A stretch of DNA of 64,000 bases, from positions 1 to 64,000 of the forward strand of contig NZ_JAASAH010000004.1 of the NCBI RefSeq assembly GCF_012726235.1, given 5' to 3'. The stretch's first letter is position 1; each line of letters starts with the position of its first letter. A program made the position numbers and the translations under genes. Positions 50,059 through 58,540 of this stretch are shown here, piece after piece. The notes below the pieces were generated by a model that was not told the origin of the DNA, did no database searches, and was given only the letters and a program-made list of their open reading frames with translations. The DNA comes from Streptomyces sp. HNM0574 (lineage in GTDB: Bacteria; Actinomycetota; Actinomycetes; Streptomycetales; Streptomycetaceae).

Positions 50059-50102
50059 TTGGGCCCGCCTCCGCCCACGGTCAATACCTGCGCCGGGGGT
50101 TC

Positions 50103-50335
50103 GCGCCTTAAGGGGCGCGGGGAACGGCGCGAACGGCCACGGCGACGGGGTGGCCCGGAGACGGCATTGCGCACCCCGCGCGGGGGTGACCGCGCTGCGC
50201 TTGCCAGCCCTACGCCTACGGCGCAGTCCTCCCAAGCGGGGCGAGCCCGCGATCAGGGGCGCGGGGAACGGCGCAAAAAGGGGCGCGGGGAACTGCGCAA
50301 AGACCCGAGCCCCGACGAGCCCCGCACCCGCGACG
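50103..50335 (-). repeat. Interspersed intergenic repeat, inverted array B
   Basis: Read on the minus strand this matches array A at 42782-43134: TGCGCAGTTCCCCGCGCCCC, a second unit with GCGCCGTTCCCCGCGCCCCTG, CGCTTGGGAG, GGGCTGGCAAGCGCAGCGC, then CCGGGCCACCCC and a final GCGCCGTTCCCCGCGCCCCT followed by TAAGGCGCG. The sequence similarity extends into the short GC-rich tandem repeats at the outer edge. It lies between the amidase operator and the amidohydrolase stop codon. No gene is visible inside. Confidence 0.85.
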
Positions 50336-50349
50336 CAACCCCCAAGCCC

Positions 50350-51444
50350 CTACCCGACCACCCGCCCCCGCAGCACCACCACCCGCGGAGCCCCCAGCAC
50401 CCGCACGTCCTCCCGGGGATCCTCCCCGTACACGACCAGATCGGCCGGTTCCCCCTCCTCCAGGCCGGACCGGCCCAGCCAGGCCCGCGCCCCCCAGGTC
50501 GCCGCGGACAGCGCGTCCCGTGCGGGGATGCCCGCGGCGACGAGTTCGGCGACCTCGTCGGCGACCTGGCCGTGTGCCAGCGAACCGCCCGCGTCCGTAC
50601 CGGCGAAGACGGGGATGCCCGCGTCGTACGCGGCGCGCACCGTCTCGTACCGGCGCGCGTGCAGGTCCCTCATGTGGGCCGACCAGCGCGGGTACCTGGC
50701 CTCGCCGCCCGCCGCCAGGTCGGGGAAGGTCGCGATGTTGATGAGCGTGGGCACGATCGCCACGCCCCGTTCGGCGAACAGCGGGATGGTGTCCTCGGTG
50801 AGGCCGGTGGCGTGCTCGACGCAGTCGATGCCCGCCTCCACCAGGTCACGCAGCGAACTCTCGGCGAAACAGTGCGCGGTGACCCGCGCCCCCTCCTCGT
50901 GCGCGGTGGCGATGGCCTCCTCCAGCGCCCACCGGGGCCAGCAGGGCGCGAGGTCGCCCTCGCCCCGGTCGATCCAGTCGCCGACGAGCTTGACCCAGCC
51001 GTCCCCGCGCCGCGCCTCCTGCCGTACGTACGCGGCCAGGTCGCCCGGCTCGATCTCGTGCGCGTAGTTGCGGATGTAGCGCTTGGTGCGGGCGATGTGG
51101 CGGCCGGCGCGGATGATCCGGGGCAGGTCCTCGCGGTCGTCGACCCAGCGGGTGTCGGCGGCCGAGCCCGCGTCCCGCAGCAGCAGGGCGCCGGCGTCCC
51201 GGTCGGTGAGCGCCTGCTTCTCGGTGGTGGCCTCGTCGACGGGGCCGTGCGCGCCGAGGCCGACGTGACAGTGCGCGTCCACGAGTCCGGGCAGCACCCA
51301 GCCGTCGACGCGGGTGAGGTCACCGGCGGCGCGTGGCGGCCGCCGGTAGGTGATCTTCCCGTCCACGACCCACAGTTCGTCCCGTACGTCGTCCGGGCCC
51401 GCCAGGACACGTCCCTTGATGTGCAGGTTTCCGCGCTCGCTCAT
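50350..51444 (-). CDS. Amidohydrolase family protein
   Basis: A 364-residue TIM-barrel metal-dependent hydrolase. LPGLVDAHCHVG (about 52-63) holds the first metal-binding His pair, HCF and EHATG in the middle supply further His ligands, and FAGTDAGG (about 288) gives the catalytic Asp. It resembles imidazolonepropionase- or prolidase-like amidohydrolases in Streptomyces; the substrate is unknown. It lies just outside repeat array B and is separated from the malonate block by it. The start at 51444 has an AGGGTG site. Confidence 0.88.
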   Translation of the reverse strand: MSERGNLHIKGRVLAGPDDVRDELWVVDGKITYRRPPRAAGDLTRVDGWVLPGLVDAHCHVGLGAHGPVDEATTEKQALTDRDAGALLLRDAGSAADTRWVDDREDLPRIIRAGRHIARTKRYIRNYAHEIEPGDLAAYVRQEARRGDGWVKLVGDWIDRGEGDLAPCWPRWALEEAIATAHEEGARVTAHCFAESSLRDLVEAGIDCVEHATGLTEDTIPLFAERGVAIVPTLINIATFPDLAAGGEARYPRWSAHMRDLHARRYETVRAAYDAGIPVFAGTDAGGSLAHGQVADEVAELVAAGIPARDALSAATWGARAWLGRSGLEEGEPADLVVYGEDPREDVRVLGAPRVVVLRGRVVG

Positions 51445-52065
51445 GCCCGCACCCTACGAGCCGGCCCCCGGCGCCGGGCAGCCCGCGGGCGCGGATCACG
51501 CCACGGGCGCACCGCGGCGTTCCGCGGCGGGTTCGGGTTCCCGGACGTGTTCCGCGATGCGTTCCCGGCGCGTTCCGGCGAGTAGTTCCCGCGCATTCCA
51601 CGGATGCATATGCGGGTGTTACCCGATGCTCTTCGGGGCGCCTTGTCGAGTTGCGGAAGTGCGCTTCTGGTGCGTGCGCCGAATGCGATCAAGGGTGCCC
51701 GTACGGCATCCTGTCCCGGCCCTTCGCGAAGCTCTTGGGGGAGGCTCTTCCGGGTGGCTTCACCGGAAAGCGGGACACCGCCCGCGGGCCCGGTTTACGA
51801 TCTGTTCCGGGGCCTTTCAGGAGCACAGCTTCCCGTATTCTTCTGCCCGCTCTCCCCGGCTTCAAACGCCGCAATTTTGGTTGCCCCGACCACTCGATTC
51901 CGAGCGCAAGTCGAGGTCGTTACCGCAATGTGACCGACCCCACAAGACCGTCGTTTCGCCCCTTCATATCAGGACATTCCCTGTGGAACCGCGGGGCCGC
52001 GGCCGTCGTGCGCGCACTCGCGCGATAACACAGGAACCCCCTCCCGCGTAACCCCACCCGGCCGT
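51445..52065. other. Long, comparatively AT-rich upstream region of ectA
   Basis: About 620 bases with visibly lower GC and irregular codon bias, containing stretches such as CGCAATTTTGGTTGCC and CCTTCATATCAGGAC. Open frames exist but lack third-position bias and binding sites, so I regard it as noncoding. It could carry additional osmotic or regulatory sites for the ectoine operon or an unlisted small RNA; I cannot define one. Confidence 0.45.
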
Positions 52066-52089
52066 GCGTTTTCGGATTCTGCTGGGTAA
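52066..52089 (+). promoter_or_regulatory. Sigma-B-like promoter of ectABCD
   Basis: GCGT (52066-52069), 14 bases, then GGGTAA (52084-52089) fits the Streptomyces sigma-B consensus GNNT-N14-16-GGGTAC/T except for the final base. Transcription would start at about 52097-52101, at the ectA ATG, which explains the missing ribosome binding site. Confidence 0.6.
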
Positions 52090-52100
52090 ATTTATTTCAC

Positions 52101-52679
52101 ATGACCGCCGCACAAGCAGACCATGCACGTGCCCTTAGTGATTTCCTGGAAATGCCGGAGGGGCTGAAGCTCGACACTCCACGGATCGAAGACGGAGCCG
52201 CGATCTGGCGTATCGCCCGCGACTCCGGGACTCTCGACCTCAACTCCTCCTACAGCTACCTCCTGTGGTGTCGCGACTTCGCCGCCACGTCGGTGGTGGC
52301 CCGGGGCGCGGACAGCGAGCCGGTCGGATTCATCACCGGCTATGTACGTCCTCAGCAGCCGCGCACTCTCCTCGTCTGGCAGGTGGCCGTCGACGCGGCG
52401 GCCCGCGGACGCGGTCTCGCGGCGGCGATGCTCGACGGTCTGACCGCGCGGGTGGCCGAGGAAGCCGGTGTCGACAGAGTCGAGACGACCGTCACCCCGG
52501 ACAACGTCGCCTCCAACCGCCTCTTCACCTCCTACGCGCAGCGGCACGACGCCGCGGCGGAGAAGGAGGTGCTGTTCGACGGCGAGGTGTTCCCCGAGGC
52601 CGGGCACGAGCCCGAAGTGCTGTACCGGATAGGCCCCGTGGCCGCGCTCACGGAAGCGCAGGCCGCCCCCGGGCGCTGA
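52101..52679 (+). CDS. ectA: L-2,4-diaminobutyrate acetyltransferase
   Basis: A 192-residue GNAT-fold enzyme that acetylates diaminobutyrate to N-gamma-acetyldiaminobutyrate, the second step of ectoine synthesis. AIWRIARDS, LDLNSSYSYLLWCRDFAATSVVA and the acetyl-CoA-binding VAVDAAARGRGLAAAMLDGL are hallmark EctA segments. The N-terminal 25 residues are variable. There is no ribosome binding site; a -10-like GGGTAA lies 12 bases upstream, so the message is probably leaderless. First gene of ectABCD. Confidence 0.96.
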   Translation: MTAAQADHARALSDFLEMPEGLKLDTPRIEDGAAIWRIARDSGTLDLNSSYSYLLWCRDFAATSVVARGADSEPVGFITGYVRPQQPRTLLVWQVAVDAAARGRGLAAAMLDGLTARVAEEAGVDRVETTVTPDNVASNRLFTSYAQRHDAAAEKEVLFDGEVFPEAGHEPEVLYRIGPVAALTEAQAAPGR

Positions 52680-52821
52680 GGACCGCGCCCCGCGACGGCC
52701 CGGGCCGCGCGTGCGCCGCGCTCCGCGCGAGGCACCCGCCCCGCCCCGACGGCACCCCCGTACGACCCGTACGCAACCCAACAGACTTTCCCCCCACGCA
52801 ACTCACTCCCAGGAGCATGCT

Positions 52822-54093
52822 GTGACCATCACCCAGCCGGACCTGAGCGTCTTCGAGACCGTGGAGTCGGAGGTGCGCAGCTACTGCCGTGGCTGGCCCA
52901 CGATCTTCGACCGCGCGCAGGGCTCGTACATGTACGACGAGGACGGCCACACGTACCTCGACTTCTTCGCCGGCGCCGGAACCCTCAACTACGGCCACAA
53001 CAACCCGGTGCTGAAACGCGCGCTGCTCGACTACCTCGAGCGGGACGGCGTGGTGCACGGCCTGGACATGAGCACCACCGCGAAGCGCGCCTTCCTGGAG
53101 ACCTTCCGGGACGTCATCCTCAAGCCGCGCGGCATGGACCACAAGGTCATGTTCCCCGGCCCGACGGGCACCAACGCGGTCGAGGCCGCGCTGAAGCTGG
53201 CCCGCAAGGTCAAGGGCCGCGAGTCGATCGTGTCCTTCACCAACGCCTTCCACGGCATGTCGCTGGGCTCCCTCGCCGTCACCGGCAACGCCTTCAAGCG
53301 CGCCGGTGCGGGCATCCCGCTGGTGCACGGCACCCCGATGCCGTTCGACGACTACCTCAACGGCGCCACCGACGACTTCGTCTGGTTCGAGCGTCTGCTG
53401 GAGGACCAGGGCTCGGGTCTGAACAAGCCCGCCGCCGTGATCGTCGAGACCGTGCAGGGCGAGGGCGGCATCAACGTCGCCCGCGCCGAGTGGCTGCGTG
53501 CGCTCCAGGACCTGTGCCGGCGCCACGACATGCTGCTCATCGTGGACGACATCCAGATGGGCTGCGGCCGCACCGGTGCCTTCTTCTCCTTCGAGGAGGC
53601 GGGCATCGAGCCGGACATCATCACCGTCTCCAAGTCCATCGGCGGTTACGGACTGCCGCTGGCGCTCACGCTGTTCAAGCCGGAGCTGGACGTGTGGGAG
53701 CCGGGCGAGCACAACGGCACCTTCCGCGGCAACAACCCGGCCTTCGTCACGGCGACCGCCGCGATCGAGACCTACTGGACCGACGGCCAGATGGAGAAGC
53801 AGACGCTGGCCCGCGGCGAGCAGATCGAATCCGTCATGCGCGCCATCGCCGAGGAGCACGGCAAGGACGTCGTCGCCGATTACCGTGGACGCGGGCTGGT
53901 CTGGGGTATGGAGTTCCACGACAAGGACCGGGCCGGCGCGGTGTGCAAGCGGGCCTTCGAACTGGGTCTGCTGCTGGAGGACTGCGGCGCCCAGAGCGAG
54001 GTCGTCAAGCTGCTCCCGCCCCTGACCATCACCCCGGAGGACCTGGACGAGGGGCTGCGTGTGCTCGCGCGCGCGGTCCGCGAAACCGCCTAG
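52822..54093 (+). CDS. ectB: Diaminobutyrate-2-oxoglutarate transaminase
   Basis: A 423-residue class III aminotransferase that makes L-2,4-diaminobutyrate from aspartate semialdehyde and glutamate, the first ectoine step. [14 protein letters not shown] near residue 50, [12 protein letters not shown] (PLP ring Asp, about 240) and [10 protein letters not shown] (Schiff-base Lys, about 271) are diagnostic. The start is GTG 52822 with AGGAG at good spacing, 142 bases after ectA. That gap contains no evident gene or terminator. Confidence 0.96.
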   Translation: MTITQPDLSVFETVESEVRSYCRGWPTIFDRAQGSYMYDEDGHTYLDFFAGAGTLNYGHNNPVLKRALLDYLERDGVVHGLDMSTTAKRAFLETFRDVILKPRGMDHKVMFPGPTGTNAVEAALKLARKVKGRESIVSFTNAFHGMSLGSLAVTGNAFKRAGAGIPLVHGTPMPFDDYLNGATDDFVWFERLLEDQGSGLNKPAAVIVETVQGEGGINVARAEWLRALQDLCRRHDMLLIVDDIQMGCGRTGAFFSFEEAGIEPDIITVSKSIGGYGLPLALTLFKPELDVWEPGEHNGTFRGNNPAFVTATAAIETYWTDGQMEKQTLARGEQIESVMRAIAEEHGKDVVADYRGRGLVWGMEFHDKDRAGAVCKRAFELGLLLEDCGAQSEVVKLLPPLTITPEDLDEGLRVLARAVRETA

Positions 54094-54172
54094 TTCCCCC
54101 GTTCATCGGCCCGTCCCGGTTGCGTCCGGGGCGGGCCGCCCCCGTAATGAGAGAGAAAGGTACAACTGCACT

Positions 54173-54577
54173 GTGATTGTTCGTTCGTTCAAGGACATCG
54201 AGGGCACCGACCGGCACGTGAAGGCCGCTTCGGGGACCTGGGAGAGCAAGCGCATCGTGCTGGCGAAGGAGCGCGTCGGCTTCTCCCTGCACGAGACCAC
54301 TCTCTACGCGGGCACCGAGACGTCGATGTGGTACGCCAACCACATCGAGGCCGTGCTCTGCGTCGAGGGCGAGGCCGAGCTCACCAACGACGAGACCGGT
54401 GAGAAGCACTGGATCACGCCCGGCACCATGTACCTGCTCAACGGGCACGAGAAGCACACCATGCGCCCCAAGACCGACTTCCGCTGCGTGTGCGTCTTCA
54501 ACCCGCCGGTGACCGGCCGTGAGGACCACGACGAGAACGGTGTCTACCCGCTGCTCACCGAGCCGGACGCCGGCTGA
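54173..54577 (+). CDS. ectC: L-ectoine synthase
   Basis: A 134-residue cupin enzyme that cyclises N-gamma-acetyldiaminobutyrate to ectoine. [34 protein letters not shown] and [11 protein letters not shown] contain the metal-binding Glu, Tyr and His positions of EctC. The length is standard. The start is GTG 54173; an AAAGG element lies slightly far upstream (about 12 bases), so translation may be moderate. Confidence 0.96.
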   Translation: MIVRSFKDIEGTDRHVKAASGTWESKRIVLAKERVGFSLHETTLYAGTETSMWYANHIEAVLCVEGEAELTNDETGEKHWITPGTMYLLNGHEKHTMRPKTDFRCVCVFNPPVTGREDHDENGVYPLLTEPDAG

Positions 54578-54664
54578 GCCGTCGCCCGGCCGGCCATCCC
54601 TCCGGCCGGGCCCGGCCGTTCGCCCCCCTGACAGGGCCGTACGAGAGGAGAGGAAGGCAACACC

Positions 54665-55564
54665 ATGACCACCGCACCCGAGCGCACCGCCGACCTGTAC
54701 CCGACTCGCGGAACCACCGAAGTGGCCACTCCGCGGATGGACCCCGTGGTGTGGTCCGACCCGGGTGCGCCGGGGCCGATTTCGGCTCCGGACCTGGCGG
54801 GCTACGAGCGGGACGGGTTCCTGGCGATCGATCAGCTCATCACCCCCGATGAGGTCGAGACGTACCGCCGGGAACTGGAACGGCTCACCTCGGATCCGGG
54901 GATCCGTGCCGACGAGCGCTCGATCGTCGAGCCCAAGTCGCAGGACATCCGGACCGTGTTCGAGGTGCACAAGATCAGCGAGGTCTTCGCATCGCTCGTG
55001 CGGGACCCGCGCGTGGTGGGCCGTGCCCGGCAGATCCTGGGCTCGGACGTCTACGTCCACCAGTCCCGGATCAACGTCAAGCCGGGCTTCGGCGCGACGG
55101 GGTTCTACTGGCACTCCGACTTCGAGACCTGGCACGCGGAGGACGGCCTCCCGAAGATGCGGACGGTGTCGGTCTCGATCGCTCTCACGCGGAACCACGA
55201 CACCAACGGCGGCCTGATGATCATGCCCGGGTCGCACCAGACGTTCCTCGGCTGCTCGGGCGAGACGCCGAAGGACAACTACAAGAAGTCGCTGCAGATG
55301 CAGGACGCGGGCACGCCGTCCGACGAGTCGCTGACGAAGTTCGCCGATGCCCACGGCATCCGGCTCTTCACCGGCGAGGCCGGGTCGGCGACCTGGTTCG
55401 ACTGCAACTGCATGCACGGAAGCGGTGACAACATCACTCCGTACCCGCGGAGCAATGTCTTCATCGTCTTCAACAGCGTGGAGAACCGGGCGCAGGAGCC
55501 GTTCGCGGCACCCGTCCGGCGCCCCGAGTTCATCGGGGCCCGGGACTTCACGCCCGTGAAGTGA
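54665..55564 (+). CDS. ectD: Ectoine 5-hydroxylase
   Basis: A 299-residue non-haem iron, 2-oxoglutarate-dependent dioxygenase converting ectoine to 5-hydroxyectoine. The iron triad is His150, Asp152 and His251, inside FYWHSDFETWH and MHGSGDN; NGGLMIMPGSHQTF is also typical. Its presence means the strain can make hydroxyectoine, associated with heat and desiccation protection. ATG 54665 has GAGAGGAGAGGAAGG upstream. Last gene of ectABCD, followed by a strong hairpin. Confidence 0.96.
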   Translation: MTTAPERTADLYPTRGTTEVATPRMDPVVWSDPGAPGPISAPDLAGYERDGFLAIDQLITPDEVETYRRELERLTSDPGIRADERSIVEPKSQDIRTVFEVHKISEVFASLVRDPRVVGRARQILGSDVYVHQSRINVKPGFGATGFYWHSDFETWHAEDGLPKMRTVSVSIALTRNHDTNGGLMIMPGSHQTFLGCSGETPKDNYKKSLQMQDAGTPSDESLTKFADAHGIRLFTGEAGSATWFDCNCMHGSGDNITPYPRSNVFIVFNSVENRAQEPFAAPVRRPEFIGARDFTPVK

Positions 55565-55604
55565 CCTGGAGCGCGGGGCCGTTGACGCCCCGGTAGTTCC
55601 AGGG

Positions 55605-55640
55605 AAGAGGGGCGGGGCCAGGCACGGCCTCGCCCCTCTT
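55605..55640. terminator. Terminator of ectABCD
   Basis: AAGAGGGGCGGGGCC pairs with GGCCTCGCCCCTCTT (one G-T wobble) around AGGCAC, between convergent genes. Confidence 0.85.
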
Positions 55641-55647
55641 CATGCGC

Positions 55648-57507
55648 TCAGCGGCCCGCCGCCGCACCGGACGGCACGCCGCCGCCCGTCACCGGCAGGT
55701 CCAGGGTGCCGGTGTCCCCGGGCCCGGCGGCGACGGTGACGGGCTTGACGCCGCGGTTGCCGTAGTGGGCGCTGTCCCCCGCCGCGATCACGAACTCCAG
55801 CCGGTGGCCCGCCTCGTAGCGGTGCGCGAGCGCGGGCAGGGTGACCGTGAACGGGCGGGTGACGTCCTCGACCCGGGCCGGGGCCACGAGCCGTTTCACC
55901 AGCGTCCTGCTGCCGTCCGGCGCCAGGTCGTACACCTTCGCGAACAGGACGAGGTTGCCCGTGACGTCGGGCACGGTGCCGTCCTCGCCGGTCTGCTGGG
56001 TGCGTTCGGCCTCGGGGGAGATCACCCGCAGCCGCGCCTCCGGGGCGCCGACCACGTCCATCGGGGCGGTCAGCGGCGCGGTGCGCCAGGACAGGTGGGT
56101 GCCCTCGGCGTCCCGGGGCGGCGGGAGTTGCCCGCCGGCGAGTGCGAGCAGCGAGTTCTCCGAGTAACTGCTGGGCAGCAGCGGCCAGTTGCGGTACGTG
56201 GCGCTGCCGCGGCGCACCGCGTCCCGCGAGGTGACGAGGGTGCCGTCGCCGGAGAGGTACAGCCGCTGCTGCCGTCCGGCGGGGAAGCGCGCCGAGGTGG
56301 CGTAGGCGCGTTCCGGGCCGTCCTCGGCCGCCCAGTCGCGGTACCAGGCGAAGGCGGGGCCGGTGTCGGCGGAGGCGTCGTCGCGCAGGTGGTGGTCGAA
56401 CCAGGCGGTGATCCGCTTGCCGACGTAGGTGGACTCCAGGCCGCCCTCGTGCAGCGCGGGCTCCCCCGAGGTGGCGCCGCTGTGGCCCGGTTCCTGCCAG
56501 ATCATGCGGGTCTCGGTGCCCTGCGCGCGCAGCGTCTCGTAGGTGGCGGTGGCCTCGTTGAGGTTGAACAGGGTGTCGTTCTGGCCCTGGACCAGCAGCG
56601 TCGGCGCCTTGACGCGGTGCAGGTAGGACACCGGGGAGGCGTCCCGGATCATCCGCATGGCCTCCTGCGTCCGGCCCGCCGGGAAGCGGCCGCTGTCCAG
56701 CATCCGCTTCGTACGGCACATCTCCTCGGGGAAGTTGACGCAGCCGAGGCTCGCCCGGTCCGGGTCGGTGGCGAGTTCCTTCAGCCCCTGGATCTGGCCG
56801 AGGAAGTAGAAGCCGTTGGTCCACTGGGTCTTGTACGCGCCGGGCAGCTTCGGGGTGACGCCGGTGCGCCGCGCCGTGTTGTTGGGCACGAGCGAGTAGG
56901 TGAGGTCGTTCCAGGTGACCATCGGGACGAGCGCGTCGACGCGGTCGTCGACGGAGGCGGTGGCCAGTTGCACGGCGCCGCCGTAGGAGCCGCCGATCAT
57001 GCCGACGCGGGGGTCGTGGCGGCCGTCCCGGGTGACGAATCCGGCGCGGGTGCCGTCGTCGGCGGCGCGGCCGCCGCCGAGGAAGTCCACCAGCGCGGAG
57101 GCGGCGCGGCCGTCGGTCCTGGGGTCGTCGAGCGTGATGCGGCAGCCGGACTTGCCGAACCCGAGCCCGGAGTAGGCGAGTACGGCGTACCCGCGTTCGG
57201 CGAAGCGCTCGGCGAGACCGGCGGTGGCCGGGTCGTCCTTGGCGCCGCCGAAGCCGTTGGTGGTGATCAGGGCGGGGACGCGGTGCCGGGCGTCGGCCCC
57301 GTCGGGGCGGTAGAGGGTGGCGTCGACGGTGCACCGCCGGGGTGCGTCCGCGGCGTTCCGTGCGGTGGCGCCGGGGCCGAGGTCGACGGTGAACTCAAGC
57401 GGTGCGGTGGTGAATCCGGGTGTCTCCGCGTGCGCCGGGGCCGTCAGGCCGAGGGGCAGGAGGAGTGCTGCGGTACTCAGAGCGACGAGCCACGGTCTGC
57501 GGGACAT
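55648..57507 (-). CDS. Secreted X-Pro dipeptidyl-peptidase-type hydrolase
   Basis: A 619-residue precursor: signal peptide MSRRPWLVALSTAALLLPLG...AHA (1-27), then an alpha/beta hydrolase of the CocE/X-Pro peptidase group. GFGGAKDD and AYSGLGFGKSGC precede the nucleophile elbow GGSYGGA (Ser near 172); GQNDTLFN holds the acid and EPGHSG the catalytic His. The C-terminal 230 residues form the jelly-roll PepX_C domain (about 390-600). Extracellular peptidase or esterase. The start at 57507 has GAGAGG upstream; it diverges from an IclR-type regulator. Confidence 0.9.
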   Translation of the reverse strand: MSRRPWLVALSTAALLLPLGLTAPAHAETPGFTTAPLEFTVDLGPGATARNAADAPRRCTVDATLYRPDGADARHRVPALITTNGFGGAKDDPATAGLAERFAERGYAVLAYSGLGFGKSGCRITLDDPRTDGRAASALVDFLGGGRAADDGTRAGFVTRDGRHDPRVGMIGGSYGGAVQLATASVDDRVDALVPMVTWNDLTYSLVPNNTARRTGVTPKLPGAYKTQWTNGFYFLGQIQGLKELATDPDRASLGCVNFPEEMCRTKRMLDSGRFPAGRTQEAMRMIRDASPVSYLHRVKAPTLLVQGQNDTLFNLNEATATYETLRAQGTETRMIWQEPGHSGATSGEPALHEGGLESTYVGKRITAWFDHHLRDDASADTGPAFAWYRDWAAEDGPERAYATSARFPAGRQQRLYLSGDGTLVTSRDAVRRGSATYRNWPLLPSSYSENSLLALAGGQLPPPRDAEGTHLSWRTAPLTAPMDVVGAPEARLRVISPEAERTQQTGEDGTVPDVTGNLVLFAKVYDLAPDGSRTLVKRLVAPARVEDVTRPFTVTLPALAHRYEAGHRLEFVIAAGDSAHYGNRGVKPVTVAAGPGDTGTLDLPVTGGGVPSGAAAGR

Positions 57508-57576
57508 CAGCGCCTCTCGTGAGGTGAACGGTGCTCGGGCCAACTGCCTTGTGCCGTATGCCGATTGCCAACTGCT

Positions 57577-57592
57577 CCGACCAACTGGTCGG
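57577..57592. promoter_or_regulatory. Palindrome between peptidase and IclR-type gene
   Basis: CCGACCA-AC-TGGTCGG, perfect 7-base arms, 70 bases upstream of the peptidase start, next to a further half-site-like TTGCCAACTG. Probable operator for the IclR-type regulator. Confidence 0.55.
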
Positions 57593-57754
57593 TAATCTCG
57601 CCGCACCGCCGACGGGAAGTCAAGACGCGTGCACGGCACAACCGTCCGCCGCCTCCGGCCCGTTCGCTAAGCTGAACACCGTTTTAAGTCAGCGAACCGG
57701 CGGGTCCGGACCGGGGCCCGGGCCGGAACAGATCGGAGCAGAGGGGGCACACCG

Positions 57755-58525
57755 ATGTCCACCGGTGAAGCGGGCGGCGCGCAGGTCAAGTCCGCGGTGC
57801 GCACAGTGGAGTTGCTGGAGTTCTTCGCCGGACGCCCCGGCATGCACACCCTCACGGACGTGCAGGAGGCCGTCGGCTACCCCAAGTCGAGCCTCTACAT
57901 GCTGCTGCGCACCCTCGTCGACCTCGACTGGGTCGAGGTCGACGCGACGGGCACGCGGTACGGCATCGGCGTCCGCGCCCTGCTGGTGGGCACCTCGTAC
58001 ATCGACGGCGACGAGGTCGTCACCGCGGCCCGCCCCACCCTCGACCGGCTCTCCGAGGAGACCGGCGAGACCATCCACCTCGCGCGGCTGGACGGGACGA
58101 GCGTGGTCTACATGGCCACCCGCCAGTCGCGGCACTACCTGCGCCCCTCCGCGAACGTCGGACGGCGGCTGCCCGCGCACTCCACCTCCCTGGGCAAGGC
58201 GCTCCTCGCGACGCACACCGACGAGCAGGTGCGGCAGCTGCTGCCCGGGACGCTGGACCGGCTGACGGAGAGCACCACCACGGACCGCGAGCGGCTGATC
58301 GAGGAGCTCCGCCTGGTGCGCGAGCAGGGGTACGCGCTCGACACCGAGGAGAACACCGTCGGCCTGCGCTGCTTCGGCGTCGCCCTGCCGTACCGCTCCC
58401 CCGCGCGGGACGCGATCAGCTGCTCCGTCCCCGCGGCCCGGCTGACGCCCGCGCACGAGCAGCTGATCAAGCGGTCGCTGTTCGACGCGCGCGAGCGGCT
58501 GGCCGCCGCGACGCGGCGCCTCTGA
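57755..58525 (+). CDS. IclR-family transcriptional regulator
   Basis: A 256-residue protein with an N-terminal winged helix-turn-helix (about 10-70; TLTDVQEAVGYPKSSLYMLLRTL) and a C-terminal IclR effector domain (about 85-250; ETIHLARLDGTSVVYMATR, GRRLPAHSTSLGKALLA, DTEENTVGLRCFGVAL). It probably controls the divergent secreted peptidase. ATG 57755 has an AGAGGGGG site upstream, slightly distant. Confidence 0.92.
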   Translation: MSTGEAGGAQVKSAVRTVELLEFFAGRPGMHTLTDVQEAVGYPKSSLYMLLRTLVDLDWVEVDATGTRYGIGVRALLVGTSYIDGDEVVTAARPTLDRLSEETGETIHLARLDGTSVVYMATRQSRHYLRPSANVGRRLPAHSTSLGKALLATHTDEQVRQLLPGTLDRLTESTTTDRERLIEELRLVREQGYALDTEENTVGLRCFGVALPYRSPARDAISCSVPAARLTPAHEQLIKRSLFDARERLAAATRRL

Positions 58526-58540
58526 GCCGCGAGCCGGACG

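Noticed and set aside
51604..52028. Open frames of 109 and 125 codons upstream of ectA
   Set aside because: No ribosome binding site, no third-position bias, no recognisable motif, and they overlap each other in different frames; treated as noncoding.
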